A program made the translations under genes and the position numbers. A stretch of 64,000 bases of DNA from a bacterium (GTDB taxonomy: Bacteria; Methylomirabilota; Methylomirabilia; Methylomirabilales; 2-02-FULL-66-22), in assembly GCA_029580855.1 (NCBI GenBank), contig JAKPQH010000152.1, forward strand, positions 48,379-112,378, given 5' to 3'. Below are positions 1 to 9,290 of this stretch, piece by piece (within the stretch, counting starts at the first letter, position 1; the number at the start of each line of letters is the position of its first letter). The notes under the pieces are model-generated. The model worked only from the letters and a program-made list of their open reading frames with translations, made no database searches and was not told the DNA's origin.

Positions 1-2
1 TG

Positions 3-764
3 CCGTGGAACGACCTGGGGGCGTTGGAGCGGGCTTTTGTCAGGCACGGAGACGCGATCGCCGCGGCCATCTGCGAGCCGATCAACTACAACTCGGGATG
101 CATCCCGGCGGATCGCGAGTTTCTGGCGGCCCTCCGTGCGTTGACCGAGCGGCACGGCGGCGTATTGATTTTTGACGAAGTGTTGTCCGCCTTCCGAACC
201 GGACCGGACTGCGCGCAGGGCTACTACGGAATCCTTCCGGATCTTTGCGCGATTGCCAAGGGCATCGCGAACGGCGCTCCCATCGCCCTCGTCGCCGGCC
301 GACGCGACCTGATGCGGCTACTGTCGCCCCTCGGACCTGTGGCCCACAGCGGTACGTACACCGATCACCTTTTCGGCATCCTGGCCGGCCTCGCCTGTCT
401 CGAGGAACTGACCAAGCCGGGAGCGTATCCGCCGATGCTCGCCGTGGCGGACCGGCTCTACCGGGGACTCAACGATGCGTTGGCGCATCATGGGGTGCCG
501 GGGCGGGTCCAGGGTCTTGGGATCCGCTTCGGCCTCTTCTTCGGCATCGAGAAGGAGGTCCGGTGTTACCGGGACGCGGCGGCGCGCGATGTGGAGATGT
601 GGCATCGCTTCGTCCGAGGCTGCGTGGAACGCGGGGTGTATTTCCAGAGCATCGGCCACGCCATCGGACACCATGGCATCTCATTCGCACATACCGCCGC
701 GGACATCGACTGGGCGCTGGAGCGGATGGACGATGTGATCCGGGGGCTCGCCGGCGGGCGGTGA
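3..764 (+). CDS. Class III aminotransferase, 5' end cut by the window edge
   Basis: PLP-dependent class III (fold type I) aminotransferase of the glutamate-1-semialdehyde aminomutase-like branch. The frame stays open to the left edge, so only the C-terminal 253 residues are present. The cofactor-binding Asp sits in FDEVLSAFR and the Schiff-base lysine in IAKGIANGAP; the small C-terminal domain follows. Substrate cannot be read from the sequence. It lies 12 bases upstream of the M81 peptidase gene and belongs to the same plus-strand run as the TRAP transporter, so it probably acts on an amino compound imported or released by that pathway (inference). The TTG at 24 is an internal codon, not a convincing start. 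Confidence 0.88.
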   Translation, partial: PWNDLGALERAFVRHGDAIAAAICEPINYNSGCIPADREFLAALRALTERHGGVLIFDEVLSAFRTGPDCAQGYYGILPDLCAIAKGIANGAPIALVAGRRDLMRLLSPLGPVAHSGTYTDHLFGILAGLACLEELTKPGAYPPMLAVADRLYRGLNDALAHHGVPGRVQGLGIRFGLFFGIEKEVRCYRDAAARDVEMWHRFVRGCVERGVYFQSIGHAIGHHGISFAHTAADIDWALERMDDVIRGLAGGR

Positions 765-776
765 TAGGGGGCGGCG

Positions 777-2288
777 ATGCGGTACGCAGTGGGCACGCTG
801 AGTTTGGAGTGCAACAGTTTCTCTCCAGAGCGGACGACCCTCGACTACTTTCGGCGCAACGGCTACCTGCTCCGCGGTGAAGAGATCTGGGATGCTCACC
901 GCGGCATGCGCAACGAGCTGGCCGGGTTTCTTGACGTCTGTCGGCGCCGTGGGGTTGAGGCGGTTCCCACGCTGGCGGTCTGGGCGGTGCCGCATGGCCT
1001 CGTGGTACCCGAGACGTATGCCGAGTTGAAGGCGGAACTCCTCGCGCGCCTCAGAACGGCGGAGCCGTTGGACGGCGTCTACTTGTCCTTGCATGGCTCC
1101 ATGGTCGTCGAGGGACTGGACGATCCCGAGGGCGATCTGCTGGAGGCGGTGCGGAACGCCATCGGCGCCCGACCGCTGGTTGCGACGCTGGATTTCCACG
1201 GCAACGTGACGGCCCGGATGGCCCGCGCGGCGGACATCTTGGTCGGTTACAACTCCTTCCCGCACACCAATCTCTTCGAGACGGGCGTCAAGGCGGGCGA
1301 ACTGGCCTGGCGCCATCACGGCAGGACCCGGGACCTGCGGCGTATCTTTGTGAAGCTGCCGCTGGTCGCGCCCATGGAGCGGATGACGATCGTCGGCGAC
1401 GAGCCGATGGTCCGGCTGATCCGCGACCTGGAGGCCGGCGAGGATGGCGACCAGATCCTCGCCCTCTCGGCGTTCGGTGTGCAATGTTGGCTGGATATTC
1501 AAGAGATGGGCTGTAGCGTGCTTGGCGTCGTCCGGGCGGAGGCGGCGGACCGTGCGAGCGAATTGGTGGCCCGGACAGCCCGTGCCTTCTGGGATCTGCG
1601 CCGGGTCTTCATGGACTTTCCGTTCCATTCGCCGGACGAGGCGATCCGCCAAGGTTTGGCGTCCGCGGCGCAGCCGATCGTTCTCAACGAGCCTTCCGAC
1701 AACGTCGGAGCAGGCGCCACGGGGGACAGCACCTATTTGCTCGAGGCGCTGCTGCGCCAGCGGGTGAAGGCGCCCACGTATCTGCCGATCGTCGATCCCG
1801 AGGCCGTGGCGACGGCGGCACAGGCTGGCGTGGGGGCCGAGCTCACGCTGCCGGTCGGCGGGAGGCTCAACCGGCGATTCAGCCGGCCCGTGACCGTGCA
1901 GGGGCGGGTCCGAACGCTGTTCGACGGTCGATACCGCTACACGGGTCCCATGTTCCACGGCGTCGAGACCTCCATGGGCCGGACCGCCGTTCTGGAGGTG
2001 AGCGGGAACATCTTCATCGAATTGACGGAGCTCCCGGTGTGGACGATCGATCCGGAGCACTATCGCTGCGTCGGCTTGGCCCCCGAGCGCGCCAAGTTCC
2101 TCGTGGTGAAGTCGCAGGGTTCCTTCAAGGCGGCATACGAGGGGTTGGCGAAAGGGGTCTTCTATCTTGACACGCCGGGGATCAGCGGCAGCAACTTACG
2201 GGCGTTGCCCTTCGAGCGCATCGATCGGGCGAACCTCTATCCGTGGAACGAGACGCGCAAGTTCGAACCTGATCCAACGATCCTGTGA
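777..2288 (+). CDS. M81 family metallopeptidase (MlrC-like)
   Basis: Protein of 503 residues, the usual length for the MlrC/M81 family (DUF1485 plus MlrC C-terminal domain), named after the microcystin-degradation protein. Family signatures are the N-terminal GTLSLECNSFSP block, YLSLHGSM near residue 102 and TLDFHGNVT near residue 138, which carry likely metal-binding Asp and His. Most family members have no known substrate and many sit beside transporters of small acids or amides, as here. The ATG at 777 begins the conserved N-terminus directly, so the start is well placed. It is followed by the TRAP binding-protein gene and is probably cotranscribed with it. Confidence 0.87.
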   Translation: MRYAVGTLSLECNSFSPERTTLDYFRRNGYLLRGEEIWDAHRGMRNELAGFLDVCRRRGVEAVPTLAVWAVPHGLVVPETYAELKAELLARLRTAEPLDGVYLSLHGSMVVEGLDDPEGDLLEAVRNAIGARPLVATLDFHGNVTARMARAADILVGYNSFPHTNLFETGVKAGELAWRHHGRTRDLRRIFVKLPLVAPMERMTIVGDEPMVRLIRDLEAGEDGDQILALSAFGVQCWLDIQEMGCSVLGVVRAEAADRASELVARTARAFWDLRRVFMDFPFHSPDEAIRQGLASAAQPIVLNEPSDNVGAGATGDSTYLLEALLRQRVKAPTYLPIVDPEAVATAAQAGVGAELTLPVGGRLNRRFSRPVTVQGRVRTLFDGRYRYTGPMFHGVETSMGRTAVLEVSGNIFIELTELPVWTIDPEHYRCVGLAPERAKFLVVKSQGSFKAAYEGLAKGVFYLDTPGISGSNLRALPFERIDRANLYPWNETRKFEPDPTIL

Positions 2289-2344
2289 CGACCGTGTCGT
2301 CCATCTTGCCATTCGGCGCTCCGCCGAGGAAAGGAGATGCTGTC

Positions 2345-3343
2345 ATGTCGTGGCGAGGGTTTGCGCGCTGCGCGGCGGTTGGTCTTGGCGTCCTGTTGAC
2401 GGGGATGCCCGTGGCACCGAGCGAGGCGGGCATGGTCCTGAAAGGAGGCCACACCGGAACTCCGAAGAACATGATGCACTTGGCCCTCCTGAAGTGGTCC
2501 GATTTGGTTAAGGACCGCACCGGCGGCGGGATCGTCATCGAAGTCTATCCGAGCGAGCAGCTCGGGAACGAGCGCACCCTGATCGAGAACACAAATCTCG
2601 GGACCATCGACTGGTGCATCTCGGGGAGCGGTGGGGCGGCGCGGTTCGTCCCGGCGTACGGGATGTTCGAGAACGCTTACACCTTCCAGACGCTCAAGCA
2701 TTTCGAGAACGTTGCCTTCAATCGGCCGTTCATGCAGCAGATGTCCCGCCTGCTGGAACAGAAGACCAACATGGCGCTGCTCGGCTTCCAGTGGCTCGGC
2801 AACCGCAGCCTGCTGAGCAAGAGCCCCGTGCAGAAGCCGGAGGATGCCAAAGGGATGAAACTGCGCGTGCCAGATGTTCCGACGTACAAGGTGGTTGCGT
2901 ACGCTGTCGGCGCCATCGCCTCGCCGTTGCCGTTCGGCGAGACGTACATGGCGCTGAAGCAGGGGGTCGTGGATGCGGTGGAGGGCACGCCCGAGAACAT
3001 GATTAACATGAAATTCTTCGAAGCGGCCAAGAACTACACCCTGACCAATCACATGATCCAGGCTTCGGCCCTCTACATCAACAAGAACCTCTTGCACAAC
3101 AAGCTCAACAAAGACCAGCAAAAGGTCGTCCTCGACTCCGCCTATGAGGCCTGGCGATGGTTCTTTGACCAGAACGACGCCGTGCAGAAGGACTTTCTGA
3201 AGAAGCTCGGCGAGGTCGGCGTGAACGTCATCACGCCGCCCTCCCTGGAACCGTTCCAGACGCGCGCCCTCGAGGAACTCAAGGCAAAGTACATTCCGGA
3301 ATGGGGCAAGTACTGGGACGAGTTTGCGGCCCTCGCGAAATAG
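2345..3343 (+). CDS. dctP: TRAP transporter substrate-binding protein (DctP family)
   Basis: Periplasmic solute receptor of a TRAP importer, 332 residues from the ATG at 2345. I prefer this start over an in-frame codon at 2285 because it has an AAGGAGA ribosome site and is followed at once by a signal peptide (hydrophobic stretch around residues 7-24, cleavage near SEAG). Family features are the conserved arginine in MKLRVPDVP, which normally binds the ligand carboxylate, and the GVVDAVEGTPENM block. The ligand is therefore probably an organic acid, but its identity is not visible. The two permease subunits follow directly, giving a complete TRAP system. Confidence 0.93.
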   Translation: MSWRGFARCAAVGLGVLLTGMPVAPSEAGMVLKGGHTGTPKNMMHLALLKWSDLVKDRTGGGIVIEVYPSEQLGNERTLIENTNLGTIDWCISGSGGAARFVPAYGMFENAYTFQTLKHFENVAFNRPFMQQMSRLLEQKTNMALLGFQWLGNRSLLSKSPVQKPEDAKGMKLRVPDVPTYKVVAYAVGAIASPLPFGETYMALKQGVVDAVEGTPENMINMKFFEAAKNYTLTNHMIQASALYINKNLLHNKLNKDQQKVVLDSAYEAWRWFFDQNDAVQKDFLKKLGEVGVNVITPPSLEPFQTRALEELKAKYIPEWGKYWDEFAALAK

Positions 3344-3355
3344 GAAACTGTACCC

Positions 3356-3901
3356 ATGAACGGATCTGCGGTCGGCCCGGACATAGGCGTCGGGCCGACC
3401 GTCCTGTCTCCTCGGCGCGGAGCGATGTTCATGCAACGTGACGTCCTGGGCCGGATCGTCATTCTCCTCGGAGCGACGTGCCTCATCCTGATCGTCCTCA
3501 CCATTCTCACGGGTATCGTCGCCCGGGCCATCTTCAACTATCCGCTCTCCTGGGGAGTCGAACTGACGTCCATCCTCGTGATCTGGGCTGTGTACTCGGT
3601 CTTTGGGGTCAACTACCGGGACAACGCGCACCTCTCGATCAACGTGTTTGCCGAGATTCTACCCTCCCGCTGCAAGAAGGCGTTGGAGGTCCTGGGCGAC
3701 ATCGTCACCGCGGCGGTCGCCGCCCTCATGCTGATCCACGGTATCGGCGCCATGCGGATGAATTACGGCATGACGACCATGGCTCTGGACGTCTCCGTGA
3801 GTCTGGCGTACTACTTGGCTGCCGTGCTCGGATGCCTGTCGCTTCTCGGATACATCGTGCGGAAGTACCTTCGGAAGTGCCGAGGAGGGAGCGCGGAATG
3901 A
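3356..3901 (+). CDS. dctQ: TRAP transporter small permease (DctQ family)
   Basis: Four-helix small membrane subunit of the TRAP importer. Hydrophobic segments lie near residues 32-55, 66-84, 115-135 and 148-166, and the family-typical sequence between helices 1 and 2 (NYPLSWGVELT) is present. The stop overlaps the large-permease ATG by four bases (ATGA), the usual coupling of DctQ and DctM. The ATG at 3356 gives 181 residues; an alternative ATG at 3425, after a GGAG, gives 158 residues and a shorter cytoplasmic lead. The sequence does not settle which is used. Confidence 0.9.
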   Translation: MNGSAVGPDIGVGPTVLSPRRGAMFMQRDVLGRIVILLGATCLILIVLTILTGIVARAIFNYPLSWGVELTSILVIWAVYSVFGVNYRDNAHLSINVFAEILPSRCKKALEVLGDIVTAAVAALMLIHGIGAMRMNYGMTTMALDVSVSLAYYLAAVLGCLSLLGYIVRKYLRKCRGGSAE

Positions 3902-5184
3902 GCGGCGGTCTGGCCCTGGTCGTGGTCTTGGCTTTTGTCCTGTTGATCAACAACGTCCCGATCTGGGCCGCTCTGGTCTTTGCCTGCATCCCGTACTTCA
4001 TCATCAACGACGTGCCGCTCAGCATCATCCCGACGCAGATGAGCACCGGCACCGTCGCCTCGTTCATCCTGCTGGCGTTTCCGCTGTTCACGCTGGCCGG
4101 CCGACTGATGAACACCGGTGGCGTCACGAAACGAATCTTCGATTTCGCTGACACCGTGGTAGGGTGGATTCCCGGCGGCTTGGGCCACGTGAACGTCTTC
4201 GCCAGCATGATCTTCGCGGGCATGTCGGGCAGTGCGGTAGCCGACATCGGCGGCCTGGGATTGATCGAGATCCAGGGGATGAAGGAGAAGGGGTACGACC
4301 TCGATTTCTCCGCCGCGATCACCATTGCGTCCTCCACCATCGGTCCGATCATTCCACCCAGCGCGCCCATGGTGCTCTTCGCGGTCATGGCCAACGAATC
4401 CGTAGGAAGGTTGTTTCTGGGCGGGGTGCTTCCCGGAACCCTGATGGGCGTATCCCTGATGGTCATGGTGTACTTCTATTCCCTACGCCGGAATTATCCG
4501 GTGAGTGCGCGGCCGACCGCAGCCGGATTTTTTAGAGCGCTGGGCTTGGTCTGTCTCCCGATGCTGAATCCGCTCATCATCCTCAGCGGCATGGTCGGCG
4601 GAGTCTTCACGCCCACGGAGGCGGCAGCCGTTGCCGTGGCCTATGCCTTCGTCCTCGGGAAATTCGTGTACCGGGAACTGACCTGGAGGCAGGCGCTCGA
4701 GGACCTGAAAGAGACCACAAAGTTCTGCGGCGCCGTGTACGTGATCGTGGGCGCGGCCCTGATCTTCTCGACAGTGCTCACGCGGGAGCGGGTGGGCGAT
4801 TCGCTGATCGAACTCGTCCAGAGCTACTCCTTGGGTGCGACTGCACTGATGTTCACGCTGATGGCGATCGTCTTCATCATGGGATGTTTTGTGGAAGTGA
4901 CGGCCATGTTCTTCCTGCTCGTTCCGGTGTTCGTGCCCCTGATCGAGGCCATGGATATCTCCAAAGTGTTTTTCGGTGTGGTCTTCACCATCGTGGCGGT
5001 TTACGGCATCCTGACGCCTCCGTTCGGGCTTGGGCTGTTCATGGTCAGCAGCATGACCGGTCTCTCGTTCAACCGGGTTGTCAGGGCCACCATCCCGTTC
5101 CTCATCCCGCTGATCATTTCCGTCTTGGCGCTCATTGTTTTCCCCGGCATCGTGACGTTTCTGCCGGACCTCCTGATGAAGTGA
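3898..5184 (+). CDS. dctM: TRAP transporter large permease (DctM family)
   Basis: Large membrane subunit of the TRAP importer, 428 residues and about 12 hydrophobic segments, the standard length for DctM. Typical motifs are the FPLFTLAGRLM block near residue 61, the GMSGSAVADIGGLG loop near residue 109 and the PPSAPMVLF block. It couples sodium entry to uptake of the solute captured by the upstream binding protein. The ATG at 3898 overlaps the dctQ stop and starts directly with the first membrane helix; the longer open frame upstream is only the unused frame inside dctQ. Confidence 0.93.
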   Translation: MSGGLALVVVLAFVLLINNVPIWAALVFACIPYFIINDVPLSIIPTQMSTGTVASFILLAFPLFTLAGRLMNTGGVTKRIFDFADTVVGWIPGGLGHVNVFASMIFAGMSGSAVADIGGLGLIEIQGMKEKGYDLDFSAAITIASSTIGPIIPPSAPMVLFAVMANESVGRLFLGGVLPGTLMGVSLMVMVYFYSLRRNYPVSARPTAAGFFRALGLVCLPMLNPLIILSGMVGGVFTPTEAAAVAVAYAFVLGKFVYRELTWRQALEDLKETTKFCGAVYVIVGAALIFSTVLTRERVGDSLIELVQSYSLGATALMFTLMAIVFIMGCFVEVTAMFFLLVPVFVPLIEAMDISKVFFGVVFTIVAVYGILTPPFGLGLFMVSSMTGLSFNRVVRATIPFLIPLIISVLALIVFPGIVTFLPDLLMK

Positions 5185-5440
5185 GAGGCGCCGCGGCGGC
5201 GATGGCGCCCGCTGCCCGGGAACGCCCGTTTCCGTCGTACGCGTTTCTCCGGGACGACACCGGGGAGGCGAACGGCGACGTTGTACGGCACGGCGGACGA
5301 CGGCTCGAAACGATTGGACGCAACCGGGGTCTTGGAGCTATCAGAAAGAGCGCGGCGTCTTCCGTCATGGGACTACGGCGCGGCGCGACGGCCGGACGCG
5401 GCGGTCCAACGCAACCCGCGGAGGCCAACGGGGACCCAGT

Positions 5441-6454
5441 ATGCGGGCAGCCGTCTACAAAGCGAAGGGTGTGCTGAAGGTGGAGGACGTCCCCGACCCG
5501 ACGGTCGGTCCGCGGGACGTGCTCCTCAAGGTGAGCCACTGCGCCATCTGCGGCTCGGACCTCCACCGATACGTCCACGGGATGCTTCGGCCGGGGGCGA
5601 TCATGGGGCACGAGTACTCCGGCACGGTGGCGGACACGGGCGCCGAGGTCTCCGAGTTTCGCCTCGGCGAGCGCGTCGTGCGCTCCGGCGGCAGGCGCGG
5701 TCCTTGGACGGACCCGCCGCCGTATCCCCCGAGGTTCAGCGCCAAGGAGCGCGGCTGGCTGGCTTCGGCGCGGCCGGGCGCCTACGCGGAGTACTTCGTC
5801 ACGGATGCCGATCTGCTCATGCGGATTCCCGATACCGTGAGCAACCTCGAAGCCTCCCTTGTGGAGCCGCTGTGCGTCGGTCTGCATGCGGTTCGGACGT
5901 CCCGCATCCGTTTGGGCGACCAGGCCCTGGTCATCGGAGCGGGGCCGATCGGTCTTCTGACACAGCAATGCGCAGGACTGGCCGGAGCGTCGCAGGTGTT
6001 CGTCTCGGAGGTGAATGCGACCAGGCGGGCCCTGGCGGCACAGCTGGGGGCCGAGGCGGTCTTCGATCCGTCGCAGGGCTCGCTGGAAGAGGAAATTCTG
6101 CGCCGGACCGCCTTTGGCGTGGACGTGGCCTTCGAATGCGCCGGGGCCCGCTCCACGTTCCACGAGGCGGTTCAGGCGGTGCGCGGTGCTGGGCAGGTGA
6201 TCGTCGTCTCGTTGAGCTGGGAGCCGGTGTACTGTCTGCCGGTGGACTGGGTGGCCAGAGAAGTGGAGATCAAGGCGGTCTATGGAAGCCGCGCGGGCGA
6301 ATGGCCCATCGCCATGGGACTGCTGGAACGACGGAGGGTCCGGGTCCAGCCGCTGATCTCGAAAGTGATCCCGCTCGAGGATATCCAAGCCGCCTTCCAG
6401 GAGTTGCTGCGGCCCGGGACCGAGTGGGTGCAGGCGGTCGTCGCGTTCGACTGA
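5441..6454 (+). CDS. Zinc-dependent medium-chain alcohol/polyol dehydrogenase
   Basis: Medium-chain dehydrogenase/reductase, 337 residues, threonine/sorbitol dehydrogenase-like. The catalytic zinc site is visible: Cys in CAICGSD near residue 38 and His-Glu in MGHEY near residue 61. The Rossmann glycine motif is GAGPIGLL near residue 166. The four-cysteine structural-zinc lobe common in this superfamily is absent; residues around 85-110 are a proline-rich segment instead. It probably oxidises a hydroxyl group of a small polyol or hydroxy acid with NAD(P). A second, different dehydrogenase follows 44 bases later. Confidence 0.9.
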   Translation: MRAAVYKAKGVLKVEDVPDPTVGPRDVLLKVSHCAICGSDLHRYVHGMLRPGAIMGHEYSGTVADTGAEVSEFRLGERVVRSGGRRGPWTDPPPYPPRFSAKERGWLASARPGAYAEYFVTDADLLMRIPDTVSNLEASLVEPLCVGLHAVRTSRIRLGDQALVIGAGPIGLLTQQCAGLAGASQVFVSEVNATRRALAAQLGAEAVFDPSQGSLEEEILRRTAFGVDVAFECAGARSTFHEAVQAVRGAGQVIVVSLSWEPVYCLPVDWVAREVEIKAVYGSRAGEWPIAMGLLERRRVRVQPLISKVIPLEDIQAAFQELLRPGTEWVQAVVAFD

Positions 6455-6498
6455 GTGACCGTGTCGAGGCGTGGAAACCATCGCAGGGGAGAACACCC

Positions 6499-7494
6499 AT
6501 GAAGATGAAAGCGGCTGTCGTCGTGGCTCCGAAGCGGGTCGAGATCCAGGAGATCGAGGTGCCGCCGCTCACGCCCACGCAGATGCGCGTCCGCGTCGCG
6601 TCGTGCGGACTCTGCCATAGCGAGCTGGGCCGGTACCTGGGGAAGGGGACGATGTGGCTGGGCGAGGCGCTCAACTATCCGCTCAGGCTGGGTCACGAGC
6701 CGGCGGGGATCGTCGAGGAGGTTGGAAGTGCGGTGCGGAGCTTCAAGCCCGGCGACAAGGTGACGGGGGTCGGGTTCAAGCGGAGCTTTGCGGAATACGC
6801 CACGATCGATCTGGCCAGCCGAGAGCTGGTCACGGCGGTTGTCAAGGTGCCGGACGGCATTCCCCTCGATCTTTGTATCAGCGAGCCGATCAAATGCTGC
6901 GCCGCCATCGTCCGCTACTCCCAGGTCAAGTTCGGGGACTACACCTTTGTGGCGGGCTGCGGGTTCATGGGGTTGGTGGTCATCGCCAACCTCGCGGCCC
7001 GCGGCCTGGGGGCGATCATCGCGTGCGATCTCGTGGACAGCAGGCTCGCTCTGGCGAAAGAGTTGGGGGCGACCGTCACGCTCAACGCCGCCAAGGTGGA
7101 CGTCGTCAAGGAAGTCGAGGCGATCACCGGCGGGCGGATGTGCGATGTCGCCTTCGAGGGGATCGGCAAGCCGGCCGGCGTCGCGCTGACCAGCAAGGTG
7201 ATCCGCAACAGCCCGCCTCCGGCTACGATCGTCCTCTACGGGTACCATGGGTGGCCGGACATGTATGACCTCAGCCTGTGGGGCCCCAAGGCGCCCGTGG
7301 TCCTCAGCCTGCACCCGGAGCACTCGGCGGATCAGCAGCGCGACCTGGAGATCTCGGTGCAGGCCATGGCGCGAGGTCTCTATCCCCTGGACAAACTGAT
7401 CACGCACCGCTACTCACTGGAGGAAACCGCCGAGGGCTTGGAGGCGCTCGTCAACCCACCCGAGGGATACATCAAGGGGATCGTGATTCCTTGA
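6499..7494 (+). CDS. Zinc-type alcohol dehydrogenase family protein
   Basis: Second medium-chain dehydrogenase of the cluster, 331 residues. The ATG at 6499 follows a GGGGAGA ribosome site; the open frame extends far upstream but only as the unused frame of the previous gene. Catalytic zinc ligands are Cys in SCGLCHSELG near residue 37 and His-Glu in LGHEPAG near residue 67; the nucleotide-binding region is CGFMGLVV near residue 156. No structural-zinc lobe is visible. It resembles the upstream dehydrogenase only distantly, so the pair is more likely two pathway steps than a recent duplication. It lies 14 bases before the ThDP enzyme gene. Confidence 0.9.
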   Translation: MKMKAAVVVAPKRVEIQEIEVPPLTPTQMRVRVASCGLCHSELGRYLGKGTMWLGEALNYPLRLGHEPAGIVEEVGSAVRSFKPGDKVTGVGFKRSFAEYATIDLASRELVTAVVKVPDGIPLDLCISEPIKCCAAIVRYSQVKFGDYTFVAGCGFMGLVVIANLAARGLGAIIACDLVDSRLALAKELGATVTLNAAKVDVVKEVEAITGGRMCDVAFEGIGKPAGVALTSKVIRNSPPPATIVLYGYHGWPDMYDLSLWGPKAPVVLSLHPEHSADQQRDLEISVQAMARGLYPLDKLITHRYSLEETAEGLEALVNPPEGYIKGIVIP

Positions 7495-7508
7495 CGAAGG
7501 AGACATCC

Positions 7509-9173
7509 ATGTCCGCCACGAGCACCGGCCAGTTCTTCGCCGAGACGCTGGAAGGGTACGGCGTCACGCACGTTTTCATCGTGCCCGCCATCTTCCAGCA
7601 GGCCATGGCCGCGATCGAGAAGACCGGCATCACGCGCGTGACGACCCACCACGAGATGGCCGCGGCGTTCATGGCGGACGGCTACGCGCGGGCCGGCCGC
7701 CGACCCGGCGTCTGTCTGGCGCAAGCGGTGGGCAACGGCAATCTGGCCGCGGGTCTCCGGGACGCGTACCAGGCCTGCGCACCCGTGGTGGCGGTCAGCG
7801 GGGGCCCGCAGCCGGACGGACGCTACCGGTACGTGTACCAGGTGGTTGATGATTTTCCCATGTTCGTGCCGGTCACCAAGTGGAACGCGGTGGTGGAGCG
7901 GCCGGACCGGCTGCCGGACCTCCTGCGGCAGGCGTTCCGGGCGGCCACGACGGGCGCGCCTGGGCCGGTGCACCTGGAGCTGCCCGGCCGGCTGGGCGAG
8001 CACGCGCACGGCGAGGGAGACTTTCCGGTCCTGGTGGAGGCGCCGTTCACACGCTATCCGGCGTTTCGCCCGGCGGCGGATCCGGACGCGGTGGAGCGGG
8101 CCGTGGCGCTTCTGACGGCCGCCGAGCGGCCCGTCATGGTCGTGGGGGGCGGCGTCACCGCCTCGGACGCCCGCGTGGAGTTGGTGGAACTTGCCGAGCG
8201 GCTGTCCGTGCCGGTGGCGGTCACGCTGAACGGCAAAGAGAACATCCCGGATGACCATCCCCTCTCACTCGGGAACGTGGGGACGTACGGCCGGCGATCG
8301 GCGAATCAAATCGTGGCAGCGGCCGATCTCGTCTTCTTCGTCGGCAGCCGTGCGGGCGGTCTGACGACCAACAACTGGAAACTGCCGCCGGCCGGCACGC
8401 CGACCATCCAGCTCGACATTGACGGCGCAGAGCTCGGGAGAAACTATCCCGCCGCGGTCGGGCTGCTGGGTGATGCCAAGCAAACGCTGCGCCAGCTGAT
8501 TGCCGCCTCGCCGCGGACCGTGTCGAGGCCGGCGTGGGTGCGGCACGCTCAGGACGCGCTGCGCCAGTGGCGGGAGTCGCTGGCGTCGATGCTCGATTCC
8601 GACGCCGTCCCGATCCGGCCGGAGCGGATCTGCCGCGAGATCTCCGAGTTCCTCCCCAAGGACTCCATCCTGGTGGCGGACACCGGCCACGCGGCGATCT
8701 GGACCGGGACCATGGTGGCCCTCAACAAGCCCGGGCAGCGCTATATCCGCTGCGCCGGCACACTGGGGTGGGGATTTCCGGCCGCGATTGGCGCTAAGTG
8801 CGCCGTGCCCGACCGCCCGGTGCTCTGCTTTACGGGCGACGGCGGACTCTGCTACCACCTGGCGGAGTTGGAGACGGCGGCGCGGGCCGGCGTCGCTGCG
8901 GTGATCCTCGTGAACAACAACGGCGCGCTGCAGCAGGTGCGGAAGGGTATCGACACCGCCTACGGCGGCAAGCAGTGGGGGCGGTCGAAAGAGATGTGGG
9001 TCTTTAAGCCCGGGACCAACTATGCCCGCGTGGCGGAAGAGCTCGGATGTCTGGGAATCCGGGTGGAGAAACCGGGTGAGATCCGCAACGCGCTGGAGAG
9101 GGCGTTCGCCGCCGGCCGGCCGGCTCTGATCGACGTCGCCACCGACATCGACGCCGCGCCTGCGTGGGGGTAG
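7509..9173 (+). CDS. ThDP-dependent enzyme, acetolactate synthase-like
   Basis: Thiamine-diphosphate enzyme of the acetohydroxyacid synthase/benzoylformate decarboxylase superfamily, 554 residues. The ATG at 7509 has a GAAGGAGA ribosome site. The cofactor-activating glutamate is in THHEMAAAFMADGYARA near residue 47. The central Rossmann-like domain lies around 190-330, and the ThDP/Mg motif runs from TGDGG near residue 436 to NNNG about 26 residues on. It would cleave or join a 2-oxo acid. The gene context (two dehydrogenases, a sugar isomerase, a TRAP importer) argues for a catabolic decarboxylase or lyase rather than branched-chain amino acid synthesis; this is inference. Confidence 0.87.
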   Translation: MSATSTGQFFAETLEGYGVTHVFIVPAIFQQAMAAIEKTGITRVTTHHEMAAAFMADGYARAGRRPGVCLAQAVGNGNLAAGLRDAYQACAPVVAVSGGPQPDGRYRYVYQVVDDFPMFVPVTKWNAVVERPDRLPDLLRQAFRAATTGAPGPVHLELPGRLGEHAHGEGDFPVLVEAPFTRYPAFRPAADPDAVERAVALLTAAERPVMVVGGGVTASDARVELVELAERLSVPVAVTLNGKENIPDDHPLSLGNVGTYGRRSANQIVAAADLVFFVGSRAGGLTTNNWKLPPAGTPTIQLDIDGAELGRNYPAAVGLLGDAKQTLRQLIAASPRTVSRPAWVRHAQDALRQWRESLASMLDSDAVPIRPERICREISEFLPKDSILVADTGHAAIWTGTMVALNKPGQRYIRCAGTLGWGFPAAIGAKCAVPDRPVLCFTGDGGLCYHLAELETAARAGVAAVILVNNNGALQQVRKGIDTAYGGKQWGRSKEMWVFKPGTNYARVAEELGCLGIRVEKPGEIRNALERAFAAGRPALIDVATDIDAAPAWG

Positions 9174-9290
9174 GGGGCAGCGGCGCGGGAAAAGATGCCG
9201 GGGGAGCGGCCGAGCCGGGGATCGGGTGACGCGAGCGGTAGCCCGCTTTTGCCTCCGACGATCAAGCCGTTGGTAGCACGAGAGGTTGCC

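Noticed and set aside
5281..7494. 737-codon frame fusing two dehydrogenase regions
   Set aside because: Sequence before 6499 is the wrong frame of the first dehydrogenase; the real gene begins at the ATG at 6499.
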